A DNA stretch of 8,013 bases from Lysobacterales bacterium (GTDB lineage Bacteria; Pseudomonadota; Gammaproteobacteria; Xanthomonadales; SZUA-36), in assembly GCA_029287515.1 (NCBI GenBank), contig JARFQZ010000307.1, positions 1 through 8,013 on the forward strand, in the 5' to 3' direction. Of this stretch, positions 1-5,945 are shown piece by piece; position 1 is the stretch's first letter; each line of letters opens with the position of its first letter. Both the position numbers and the translations under genes were made by a program. Below the pieces are notes generated by a model. The model was not told the DNA's origin. It saw only the letters and a list, made by a program, of their open reading frames with translations, and did not search any database.

Positions 1-963
1 GTGCTCAGCCGGATCACCCTGGGGCAGAGGACTATGTACCTGTTGCTGTTCCGGCAAGGACAGTCGGCGGTATCAGCGATCCTGACGGCCCTCGGCGGGA
101 TGTACGAAGACAACCTGTACCTGTCGACCCTGTCTGAGTACCTGGAAACGCCGTCCAGCCGGCAGGACACCAGGGCTGCCGGCGAGCCGACCCATGGCCC
201 GAACCCGGAAGACGGTATCCGGTTCGAAGACGTGTCATTCACTTATCCCGGCGCCGGCCGGCCGGCGCTGTCACATATCGATCTTCACATCCGCCCAGGA
301 GAGTCACTGGCGCTCGTGGGCGAACACGGATCCGGCAAGACCACCTTGATCAAGCTGCTGACCCGCCTGTATCGGCCCGACTCGGGCCGGATTCTGCTGG
401 ACGGAATGGACCTGGAAGACTGGCAGGAAGATGCTCTCCGGCATCGGATCGGTGTGATTTTTCAGGATTTTGCCCGCAACCAGTTCCTGTTCGGCGAGAA
501 TATCGGCGCCGGTGATGTGCGCTATGTCGACGATGAAGGCCAATGGCAGGAGGCCGCTGAAAAAGGCATGGCGGACGAATTCGTTTCGGACTTGCCGGAG
601 GGCTACCGGACCCAGCTCGGCAAATGGTTCAAAGGCGGCCAGGAACTGTCCGGCGGTCAGTGGCAGAAGATCGCCCTGTCGCGCGCCTTCATGCGCAGTG
701 AAGCCGATATCCTGGTGCTGGACGAGCCGACGGCCGCGATGGATGCCGCGGCGGAGGCTACTATTTTCGAGCACTTCCGCAAGCTTACCCTGAACCGGAT
801 TGCCATCCTGATCTCGCACCGGTTCTCCACCGTGCGCATGGCCAGCCAGATTGTCGTGATCGAAAACGGGCGGATCATCGAGCGGGGCAGCCACGAGGAA
901 CTGATGAACCTGGACGGCCACTACGCCCGTCTTTTCCAGTTGCAGGCAGCCGGATACCGGTAG
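1..963 (+). CDS. ABC exporter, C-terminal part with complete ATP-binding domain (5' truncated by window)
   Basis: ATP-hydrolysing half of an export-type ABC transporter in the inner membrane. In the visible 320 residues, roughly 1-50 look like the last transmembrane helix and its exit from the membrane domain. The nucleotide-binding domain fills about 73-317. Its motifs are an A-loop Tyr (Y82), Walker A GEHGSGKTT (107-115), Q-loop Q155, signature LSGGQ (216-220), Walker B ILVLDE (237-242), D-loop AAMD (245-248) and H-loop H273. All catalytic residues are present, so it should be active. The GTG at base 1 is simply the window edge; exporters of this type are usually near 600 residues, so the true start lies upstream. 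Residues 51-70 form a polar linker. The substrate cannot be read from the ATPase domain. The next gene is 124 bases away and is probably a separate unit. The family call is firm; the substrate is unknown. Confidence 0.93.
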   Translation: MLSRITLGQRTMYLLLFRQGQSAVSAILTALGGMYEDNLYLSTLSEYLETPSSRQDTRAAGEPTHGPNPEDGIRFEDVSFTYPGAGRPALSHIDLHIRPGESLALVGEHGSGKTTLIKLLTRLYRPDSGRILLDGMDLEDWQEDALRHRIGVIFQDFARNQFLFGENIGAGDVRYVDDEGQWQEAAEKGMADEFVSDLPEGYRTQLGKWFKGGQELSGGQWQKIALSRAFMRSEADILVLDEPTAAMDAAAEATIFEHFRKLTLNRIAILISHRFSTVRMASQIVVIENGRIIERGSHEELMNLDGHYARLFQLQAAGYR

Positions 964-991
964 CCCATTTTGGAGCATCCGCATCAACCCG

Positions 992-1006
992 GCACCAGCG
1001 CGGTGC
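992..1006 (+). other. short hairpin downstream of the ABC gene
   Basis: GCACC (992-996) and GGTGC (1002-1006) form a perfect 5-bp stem around a 5-base loop, 28 bases after the ABC transporter stop codon. No T-run follows, so this is not a convincing intrinsic terminator. It could be a weak end-of-transcript structure, or chance in GC-rich DNA. Confidence 0.25.
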
Positions 1007-1030
1007 GAATCCGGCCAAAATGATGCACTG

Positions 1031-1042
1031 AAAGCGCGCTTT
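1031..1042. promoter_or_regulatory. 12-bp perfect palindrome, possible operator
   Basis: AAAGCGCGCTTT is a perfect 12-base palindrome in the gap before the LysR-type gene, centred about 50 bases upstream of its likely start. Many LysR regulators bind a dyad in their own upstream region, so an autoregulatory site is possible. That is inference from position and symmetry only. Confidence 0.3.
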
Positions 1043-1060
1043 TAGCTTGAAATTCGGTCA

Positions 1061-1076
1061 TGGCATGTTCCTTGCA
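1061..1076 (+). promoter_or_regulatory. sigma-54 type -24/-12 promoter-like element
   Basis: TGGCATG, four bases, then TTGCA fits the sigma-54 consensus TGGCAYR-N4-TTGCW at every defined position. The invariant GG (1062-1063) and GC (1074-1075) are separated by exactly ten bases. The predicted transcript start, about 12 bases past the GC, falls near 1087, right at the ATG (1088) of the LysR-type gene. A transcript from here would be leaderless for that ATG, or would have a leader of about 20 bases for the in-frame ATG at 1106. No enhancer-binding activator gene is visible in the window, so function is uncertain. Confidence 0.4.
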
Positions 1077-1087
1077 ACACCGAGGGC

Positions 1088-1984
1088 ATGAAACCAAGTA
1101 CCCGAATGCCGTCGTTGCGGGCGCTGCGGGCTTTCCAGGTCGCCGGGCGTCATCTGAGCTTCAAGCTCGCTGCAGACGAGTTGTTTATCACGCCCTCCGC
1201 GGTTAGCCACCAGGTCAGGAACCTCGAGTCTTTCCTGGGCATTGACCTGTTTTTCAGGAAAACCCGGGCCCTGGAGCTGACCGCTGCGGGGCGGAAATAC
1301 CACGAATTCCTGGACGGGATGTTTGCACGGCTGGAGGCAGAAACACACCAGCTACTGACCGAGTTCGGCCGCCGCATCATCCGCCTGTGCGTGCCACCGT
1401 TCTTCGCCAGGGAGTTGCTGCTTCCGAGGCTGAATTCTTTCCAGCAGGTCATGCCCGATACCGACATCCGTGTCGTCACCCAGCCCAGCCTGATGAAAGA
1501 GCATCCGCCGGATGCAGACCTCTCCATCCTGCTGGGCAGCGGTGACTGGCCGGAGCTGGTGACCTACCCGCTGTTTCCGCGCCGCATCGTGGCGGCCTGC
1601 TCACCGGAATTGAAGAAAAAGGCCCGGTTCAAAAAATACACCGACCTCGACGGCCAGACGCTGATCGTTCATGAAAATCGTCCGCATTCCTGGGTCAACT
1701 GGGCCCAGGCCCTGGATATCAAGCCGCCCAGTGCCGGAAAGATCTTTCGCTTCGACTCGATGGCCGCAGTAGTGCTGGCAGCTGCCGAGGGTCTGGGGGT
1801 TGCCCTGGTTTCCTGGCCATTGAGCGAGAGACTGTTCAAATCGGGGGCGCTGGTGTGTGCTCTGGAAGATGAGGTCGACACCGGGGAGCAGTTTTATCTC
1901 GCGCACCGCCTGGAAGAACAGGAGCGTCCGGAAGTCGAAAGCATCATCGAATGGGTATTGAAAGAATTCCAGGCCGACGGGTGA
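1088..1984 (+). CDS. LysR-family transcriptional regulator, GcvA-like
   Basis: DNA-binding transcriptional regulator of 298 residues, the usual size for the LysR family. A winged helix-turn-helix occupies about residues 8-66, with the typical run LRALRAFQVAGRHLSF, then AADELFITPSAVSHQ as the recognition region, and LFFRK near 54-58. A linker helix follows (about 68-92), then a periplasmic-binding-protein-like effector domain (about 96-293). This contains the GLGVALVSWPLSERLFKSG stretch (235-253) characteristic of GcvA-type members. The inducer cannot be read from sequence. ATG 1088 has GAGGG only one base upstream, too close for normal initiation; the in-frame ATG at 1106 (MPSLRAL) is an alternative, so the start is uncertain. 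LysR genes often control a neighbour. Here no gene is divergent from it, and the next gene downstream (2087) is co-directional with its own likely promoter. Confidence 0.93.
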   Translation: MKPSTRMPSLRALRAFQVAGRHLSFKLAADELFITPSAVSHQVRNLESFLGIDLFFRKTRALELTAAGRKYHEFLDGMFARLEAETHQLLTEFGRRIIRLCVPPFFARELLLPRLNSFQQVMPDTDIRVVTQPSLMKEHPPDADLSILLGSGDWPELVTYPLFPRRIVAACSPELKKKARFKKYTDLDGQTLIVHENRPHSWVNWAQALDIKPPSAGKIFRFDSMAAVVLAAAEGLGVALVSWPLSERLFKSGALVCALEDEVDTGEQFYLAHRLEEQERPEVESIIEWVLKEFQADG

Positions 1985-2016
1985 AAAAAACTACGTTACC
2001 GGCAACAAAACAGCGT

Positions 2017-2043
2017 TTGTCAGCGAGGCGCCAGGTTTCTAAT
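2017..2043 (+). promoter_or_regulatory. possible sigma-70 promoter for the small exported protein
   Basis: TTGTCA (2017-2022) matches the -35 consensus in five of six bases. TCTAAT (2038-2043) matches the -10 in five of six, with a slightly short 15-base spacer. The predicted transcript would start near 2050, leaving about 37 bases before the ATG at 2087, including the strong ribosome site at 2073-2079. The assignment is by eye only. Confidence 0.4.
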
Positions 2044-2072
2044 CTTGCATCGTGTTCTGAGACATTCATCAC

Positions 2073-2079
2073 AAAGGAG
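2073..2079 (+). promoter_or_regulatory. ribosome binding site deciding start 2087
   Basis: AAAGGAG lies seven bases before ATG 2087 and is the best Shine-Dalgarno sequence in the window. It places the start at 2087 and not at the upstream in-frame ATG at 2045, which would prepend 14 basic residues ahead of an otherwise well-formed signal peptide. Confidence 0.8.
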
Positions 2080-2086
2080 AGTAACG

Positions 2087-2440
2087 ATGAACAACAGCAA
2101 GATTTTAGCGATTGGATGTGCCATGGCAGTGACGCTTGCACCCTGGAGTGTAAAAGCCGCTTCCCTGAAAGACGGACTGGAGGCTTGCGCGGATGCAATG
2201 GTCACCGAACTTGCCAGCAGCAATGGCGGCCCGGTTGACTTCAGCATGAGCCCGGATAGCGACGCTTCAAAAGCACGGTTGAGAGTGCGCGAGACCATTC
2301 ATCTCGATGCACATGATCCAAAGAGCAATGAAGTAGTGGCCAGGGCGGATTGCGTGGTCGACTCCCGCGCCAGGGTGAAAAGACTGGTCAGCGTACCGCT
2401 GGACGAGCCGGATGCGGCCAGGCGCGCCATGAGCCTGTAA
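2087..2440 (+). CDS. small exported protein of unknown function
   Basis: I do not recognise this 117-residue protein as a named family. The N-terminus (MNNSK, then hydrophobic LAIGCAMAVTLAPW, then SVKA|AS) is a clear Sec signal peptide with likely cleavage after A24, giving a periplasmic or secreted product of about 93 residues. The mature part has two cysteines (C34 and C89) that could form one disulfide, and an acidic, serine-rich middle (about 46-62). The C-terminal half has alternating hydrophobic and charged residues suggestive of beta strands: LRVRETIHLDAHD, then NEVVARADCVVDSRARVKRL. No catalytic motif is visible. It follows the LysR-type gene by 102 bases in the same direction, but has its own strong ribosome site and a plausible promoter, so regulation by that LysR protein is only a guess. 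The hairpin cluster at 2453-2510 follows its stop codon. Confidence 0.8.
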   Translation: MNNSKILAIGCAMAVTLAPWSVKAASLKDGLEACADAMVTELASSNGGPVDFSMSPDSDASKARLRVRETIHLDAHDPKSNEVVARADCVVDSRARVKRLVSVPLDEPDAARRAMSL

Positions 2441-2452
2441 ACACCACCAGGT

Positions 2453-2510
2453 GCCCCGTGGGGGCGGATCCAGTGTCCGGGAAGTGCGATCCCGGGCGCA
2501 GGGTTCGCCC
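2453..2510. repeat. cluster of three GC-rich hairpins, REP-like, between convergent genes
   Basis: Three perfect short stems occur in 58 bases: GCCCC/GGGGC with a 3-base loop (2453-2465), CCGGGA/TCCCGG with a 7-base loop (2477-2495) and GGGCG/CGCCC with a 7-base loop (2494-2510). The second and third share two bases, so they would be alternative folds. No T-run follows on either strand, so they are not classic intrinsic terminators. Read on the minus strand, the block begins GTAGGGGCGAACCCTG. That resembles the short dispersed palindromic repeats common in intergenic DNA of many gammaproteobacteria, and its TAG is the stop codon of the neighbouring flavoprotein. Only one copy is in the window, so repeat status is inference. 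It may attenuate both converging transcripts. Confidence 0.5.
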
Positions 2511-3713
2511 CTACACTTCCTGGCCGGCGGCGTGGCCCGAAGACCAGGCCCACTGGAAATTGAATCCGCCCAGGTGCCCGGTGACATCCACCACTTCACC
2601 GATGAAAAACAACCCCCCTACTTTTGATTCCATGGTCTTCGAGGAAAGGTCCCGCGTATCCACCCCGCCGAGCGTGACCTCGGCGGTTCGATAGCCTTCG
2701 GTGGCGGCGGGTTTGATCGACCAGCATTTTAATTGTCCTGCGATTGCCTCCAGTTCACGATCCTGCCATTCGGCCAGTGGCTGGTCCCTGTTATGGGGCC
2801 AGAACAGCGCTTCGAGTTCGGTTACGAGCTTTCCGGGCAACGTTGTGGCGAGTTGCGTTCTCAGCAGTGACCGCGGGTGAGTTCTTTTCCAGCCCGTCAT
2901 CAGGCGGTTTACGTCACGGCCAGGTAACAGGTCAATTTCCACCGGTTCGCCGGGTTTCCAATAGCTTGAAATCTGCAACACGGCAGGACCGCTCAGGCCG
3001 CGGTGCGTGAACAGCATGTCCTCGCGAAACGAAGCCCGCGGGTTTGAGACGACCACTTCGCAGGTGACCCCGGAAAGCCGGGCGAACAGGTCATGCAGCG
3101 CCCCGGTCAAGGTAAACGGCACCAGGCCGGCAGTCAGCGGCAGCTGCCGCAGGCCGAACTGTTCCGCCAGTTGGTAGCCATAACCCGACCCGCCCAGGCT
3201 GGGTACGGACAGCCCACCGGATGCAACCACCAGTGTTTCCGCGGAAAAAGTGCCCTTGTTGCCTTCCAGGTGGAAACCGTTGTTTTGTAAAATCTTTGCC
3301 GTGTCGCACTGGGTGATAACCTCCACGCCGGCCTCCTGGCACTCATTCAACAGCGCCGCAACGATCTGCTTCGAGGACTCCCTGCAGAACAGTTGCCCGC
3401 TCAGGCCGTTGACCGTTTTTTTCTCGAAATACTCGATGCCGTGCTTTTCTACGAGATCGATGAAATCCCACTGCGTGTAACGGCTCAGCGCGCTTTTGCA
3501 AAAATGGGGGTTGGCGGAAAGAAATCGATCGGGGCTGATGTGCAGGTTGGTGAAATTGCAGCGCCCGCCGCCCGACATCAGGATTTTCTTGCCTACCTTG
3601 TTGGAGCGCTCCAGCACCGTGACCCTGCGTCCACGCTGTGCCGCGGTAATAGCGCACATCAGGCCGGCGGCGCCGGCGCCGATGATCAGGGTGTCCGCGT
3701 GGTGAGCCGGCAT
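2511..3713 (-). CDS. yhiN: HI0933/YhiN-family FAD-dependent flavoprotein
   Basis: Cytosolic NAD(P)/FAD-dependent oxidoreductase-like protein of the HI0933 (YhiN/BaiN) family; the physiological substrate in most bacteria is not established. With the start at 3713 it is 400 residues, the usual family length. Features are the FAD Rossmann motif GAGAAG (12-17), the family hallmark GKKILMSGGGRCNFTN (41-56), a VVASGG segment in the middle, and the C-terminal hallmark GEVVDVTGHLGGFNFQWAW (from 372), which closes the FAD site. An in-frame ATG at 3830 would add 39 residues before the Rossmann fold and run into the divergent gene, so it is not preferred. No Shine-Dalgarno precedes ATG 3713. A TAGAAT hexamer at 3724-3729 on this strand would give a leader of only a few bases. 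The stop codon abuts the hairpin cluster at 2453-2510. Confidence 0.92.
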   Translation of the reverse strand: MPAHHADTLIIGAGAAGLMCAITAAQRGRRVTVLERSNKVGKKILMSGGGRCNFTNLHISPDRFLSANPHFCKSALSRYTQWDFIDLVEKHGIEYFEKKTVNGLSGQLFCRESSKQIVAALLNECQEAGVEVITQCDTAKILQNNGFHLEGNKGTFSAETLVVASGGLSVPSLGGSGYGYQLAEQFGLRQLPLTAGLVPFTLTGALHDLFARLSGVTCEVVVSNPRASFREDMLFTHRGLSGPAVLQISSYWKPGEPVEIDLLPGRDVNRLMTGWKRTHPRSLLRTQLATTLPGKLVTELEALFWPHNRDQPLAEWQDRELEAIAGQLKCWSIKPAATEGYRTAEVTLGGVDTRDLSSKTMESKVGGLFFIGEVVDVTGHLGGFNFQWAWSSGHAAGQEV

Positions 3714-3723
3714 GATGGGCGTG

Positions 3724-3738
3724 ATTCTAAAGTACAAT
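3724..3738. promoter_or_regulatory. back-to-back -10-like hexamers between yhiN and ygjP
   Basis: The 33-base gap holds TAGAAT on the minus strand (3724-3729) and TACAAT on the plus strand (3733-3738), each matching the -10 consensus in five of six bases. Transcripts would start near 3717 (-) and 3745 (+), only a few bases before ATG 3713 and GTG 3747. No good -35 is seen for either, because each would fall inside the opposite gene. Leaderless or near-leaderless messages are one reading. Confidence 0.4.
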
Positions 3739-3746
3739 GGCCCGGC

Positions 3747-4478
3747 GTGAAACAGGATTCCCTTCAACTTCCGGACCAGGTGATCGGCTACGCGGTCATA
3801 CACAGGCCCCGTGTAACGCGGCGCATTCACCTGGAAATCGATTCAGCTGGCGATCTGCTGGTGGTCGCGCCCAGGCGGATGAGCCGGCGCGCAATAAACC
3901 GGGCGCTGCAGCTAAAAGCCGGCCATGTCGACCGTTTCCTGCGCGCGGCCCGTTCAAAGCAACGGGACCTGCCCGACTATGCCTACCGCAGTGGCGAGGA
4001 ACATCTCTTCCTGGGTGAGAAACTGTCCCTGGCCGTGGCCCGCGAACCGGGCAAACGGGCGAAAGTGTCCCGTAACGGTGGCGTGCTCAATGTACAGCTG
4101 CAGGAGCCAACGCCGGAACAGGTAAAAACCCTGCTCACCCGCTGGTATCGTCAGCAAGCCGGGCAGCAGTTCACCCGGAGGCTGGCGCATTACTGCGGCC
4201 AGGCCCCCTGGACGAATGGCCAGTTGCCATCCATGCGTTTGCGACGCATGAAAAGGACATGGGGAAGCTGTTCATCCAGCGGAGTGATTACGCTGAACCC
4301 GCACCTGGTCAAAGCGCCGGCCGATTGTATTGACTACGTGGTGGCGCATGAAATCTGTCACTTGCGAGAACACAACCACAGCCGTGCATTTTACGACCTT
4401 CAGGAACGGCTCTACCCGCAATGGCGAGCGGCCAAAATCCGGTTGAAGGCACAGGGCCACCGTTACCTTCATTCCTGA
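3747..4478 (+). CDS. ygjP: YgjP-type zinc metalloprotein (SprT/M48-like, DUF45 fold)
   Basis: Predicted soluble zinc-dependent hydrolase-like protein of the YgjP family. From GTG 3747 it is 243 residues, matching the family's usual size. The zinc site is HEICH (201-205, HExxH), followed by REHNHSRAF, where H211 is the expected third ligand. Just before it is the family signature RMKRTWGSCSSSGVITLN (about 167-184). The N-terminal part (about 12-45, with RRIHLEID and LLVVAPRRM) is the usual small beta domain. The true substrate of this family is poorly defined. The reading frame stays open upstream to 3393, but that extension is antisense to the flavoprotein and looks like noise. GTG 3747 gives a natural family N-terminus yet lacks a ribosome site; GTG 3780 is an alternative. 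The gene is divergent from yhiN, and its stop lies two bases from the stop of the convergent antiporter gene. Confidence 0.88.
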   Translation: MKQDSLQLPDQVIGYAVIHRPRVTRRIHLEIDSAGDLLVVAPRRMSRRAINRALQLKAGHVDRFLRAARSKQRDLPDYAYRSGEEHLFLGEKLSLAVAREPGKRAKVSRNGGVLNVQLQEPTPEQVKTLLTRWYRQQAGQQFTRRLAHYCGQAPWTNGQLPSMRLRRMKRTWGSCSSSGVITLNPHLVKAPADCIDYVVAHEICHLREHNHSRAFYDLQERLYPQWRAAKIRLKAQGHRYLHS

Positions 4479-4480
4479 GT

Positions 4481-5725
4481 TCAGGCCTGTTGGGCCACTT
4501 CCGGTGTTTTCCTTTTGCCGGCTGCCAGGTAGGGCAGCAGGGGCGTTTGAACGATCAGGCTGAACAGGGCCACTCCATATACCGTGCTCTGAATCGTGTA
4601 CCAGTGCGGAATATCCACGCTTAACGACAGCGCCAGAGCGATCGCAACCGCACCCCTTATCCCGCCCCACAGGATCAGGTTCTGATCAGAAAATCCAAGT
4701 TTTCCGATGCCCGGGATCAGCGAAACCGGCCCCAGGCCGAAAAACACGATGATCGCGCGTGAGATCAATGCAGCAAAAATCCCTACCAGCATCGCCAGCC
4801 AGTGGTCCTGGAACATCTGGACCGTGATGCTCATGCCCACGGCAAAGAACAGCATTGCATTGGCGCAGAACCCAAGGATCTGCCACGAATCCAGTGCGAA
4901 CGCGATGTCTTCCTCGGAACGGTGCTTCCTCTGCCGCCAGGCGACGGTCAGGCCGGCCGTAAGGGTCGCCACGACGCCACTGAAGCCGAGCAGGTGCTCG
5001 CCGATCCAGAAACTCGAGAACGCGAGCACCAGGGTCGCCGACGTGGAGAGAACCTTGTCATCGGCGGGGGCGATCACCAGGTCCAGCAGCCAGCCGAGCG
5101 TTACCCCGATGGCTGCACCGCCCAGCAGTGTCAGTGCAAACCGGGTAGCGACGGACCCTGCCGAAATCTCTCCGCCTGTCGTCAGCAACAGGCCTGAAAT
5201 CATCACGAACAATGTAATGGTGGTGGCATCATTGATCAGGCTTTCACCTTCCAGGATCTGCTCCACACGCTTGGCTTTGCCGTTGCGCCCCAACACACCG
5301 GCAATCATGGCCGGGTCCGTGGCGCTGATCATGGAGCCGATCAGCAGCGCCAGCGCCCAGCTGCCGCCCAGGGCGCCGCCGTTGAGAAAAAGAATGATCC
5401 CGGCGGCAATAGCGGCCGCCACCAGCAGGAACGGGACCGAGAGCAGGCCGATCAAAACCGCTTCCCTCTTCAGCCAGCGCGTGTCGATATTGATTGCCGC
5501 CTCGAAAATTAAAATGGGCAGCAGTAGGTAAAAAACCAGGTCGCGCAGAATCTGCCAGCGCAGGCCGGTGTCCATGCCCAGCCCCACCCAGATCTCCGAT
5601 GACACGAAGCCCAGGATGACCAGGGCAACCGGCAGCGAGATCCAAGGAATGCGTGACAGGGGTTTACTGAGAATGGCTGCAAGCAAAATGCCGAACATCA
5701 GGAAAGGCAGGAGGTTTCCGAACAT
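4481..5725 (-). CDS. nhaP: CPA1/NhaP-type cation:proton antiporter
   Basis: Inner-membrane sodium (or potassium) ion:proton exchanger for pH and salt homeostasis. It is 414 residues with about twelve hydrophobic segments spread over the whole length. Family motifs are FEAAINID (74-81); SATDPAM (134-140), which carries the TM-helix T136-D137-P138; GESLINDA (160-167), with the ion-binding pair N165-D166; and WGGIRGAVAIAL (353-364), with the conserved R357. N-D at 165-166 points to an electroneutral CPA1-type exchanger as known for NhaP; that mechanism is inferred from the family. The C-terminal tail (about 402-414) is short, with no RCK or cNMP-binding domain. GGAG (5735-5738 on the plus coordinate) sits nine bases before ATG 5725 and supports the start. 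A 7-bp dyad lies upstream (5780-5806). Whether it exchanges Na+ or K+ cannot be told. Confidence 0.92.
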   Translation of the reverse strand: MFGNLLPFLMFGILLAAILSKPLSRIPWISLPVALVILGFVSSEIWVGLGMDTGLRWQILRDLVFYLLLPILIFEAAINIDTRWLKREAVLIGLLSVPFLLVAAAIAAGIILFLNGGALGGSWALALLIGSMISATDPAMIAGVLGRNGKAKRVEQILEGESLINDATTITLFVMISGLLLTTGGEISAGSVATRFALTLLGGAAIGVTLGWLLDLVIAPADDKVLSTSATLVLAFSSFWIGEHLLGFSGVVATLTAGLTVAWRQRKHRSEEDIAFALDSWQILGFCANAMLFFAVGMSITVQMFQDHWLAMLVGIFAALISRAIIVFFGLGPVSLIPGIGKLGFSDQNLILWGGIRGAVAIALALSLSVDIPHWYTIQSTVYGVALFSLIVQTPLLPYLAAGKRKTPEVAQQA

Positions 5726-5779
5726 GACTGGTAGCTCCGGGGACAGAGTGTGTATGAGTAAAGGAACGGACTGTACCGT

Positions 5780-5806
5780 GTTTCATTGCAGCCTGGGTGA
5801 TGAAAC
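5780..5806. promoter_or_regulatory. 7-bp inverted repeat upstream of the antiporter gene, possible operator
   Basis: GTTTCAT (5780-5786) and ATGAAAC (5800-5806) form a perfect 7-base inverted repeat with a 13-base spacer. The half-sites are centred two helical turns apart, as in many operators bound by dimeric repressors. It lies 55-81 bases upstream of the antiporter start and 140 bases from the EF-hand gene, so it could serve either. The binding protein is unknown. Confidence 0.35.
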
Positions 5807-5852
5807 GTGGGCCTGGAACGACAAGCCGAATCGACCGGATCGGGCAGATTGT

Positions 5853-5864
5853 CACCGGCCGGTG
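5853..5864. promoter_or_regulatory. 12-bp palindrome next to a -35-like box
   Basis: CACCGGCCGGTG is a perfect 12-base palindrome lying directly against TTGGCA (5865-5870), a five-of-six match to the -35 consensus. The position would suit a regulator of the EF-hand gene. CCGG-rich palindromes are also frequent by chance in GC-rich DNA. Confidence 0.3.
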
Positions 5865-5893
5865 TTGGCAAAAAGTTGTCCCAGGTCAATGAA
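5865..5893 (+). promoter_or_regulatory. weak promoter candidate for the EF-hand gene
   Basis: TTGGCA (5865-5870) is followed after 17 bases by AATGAA (5888-5893), which matches the -10 consensus in only three of six bases. It is the best-spaced pair I found upstream of the EF-hand gene, but the -10 is poor. Confidence 0.25.
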
Positions 5894-5945
5894 TTCCGGC
5901 GAGTGAGCCGTGATGATATCTGGATATTTTCTGCGGAGAAACCTC

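Noticed and set aside
304..987. 227-residue open frame on the minus strand
   Set aside because: It lies wholly antisense to the ABC ATPase coding sequence, whose motifs are all intact. It has no recognisable domain and no ribosome site, so it is a codon-bias shadow.
2108..2122. Possible lipoprotein signal (LAIGC) in the small exported protein
   Set aside because: The residues before C11 do not fit the lipobox well (Ala at -3, Ile at -2), and the Cys is too close to the N-terminus. A signal peptidase I site at VKA|AS is clearer.
3393..3746. N-terminal extension of the ygjP-type frame
   Set aside because: These 118 codons are antisense to the conserved Rossmann region of yhiN and resemble no part of the YgjP family. 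The family-like sequence begins just after GTG 3747.
3714..3830. 39-residue N-terminal extension of the HI0933-type protein
   Set aside because: The FAD Rossmann motif begins right after the Met at 3713, as is normal for the family. The extension would overlap ygjP.
4707..5531. 274-residue open frame on the plus strand
   Set aside because: It is antisense to the antiporter gene. The Ser/Ala/Pro/Thr-rich composition is what a membrane-protein gene gives on its opposite strand, and no domain is visible.
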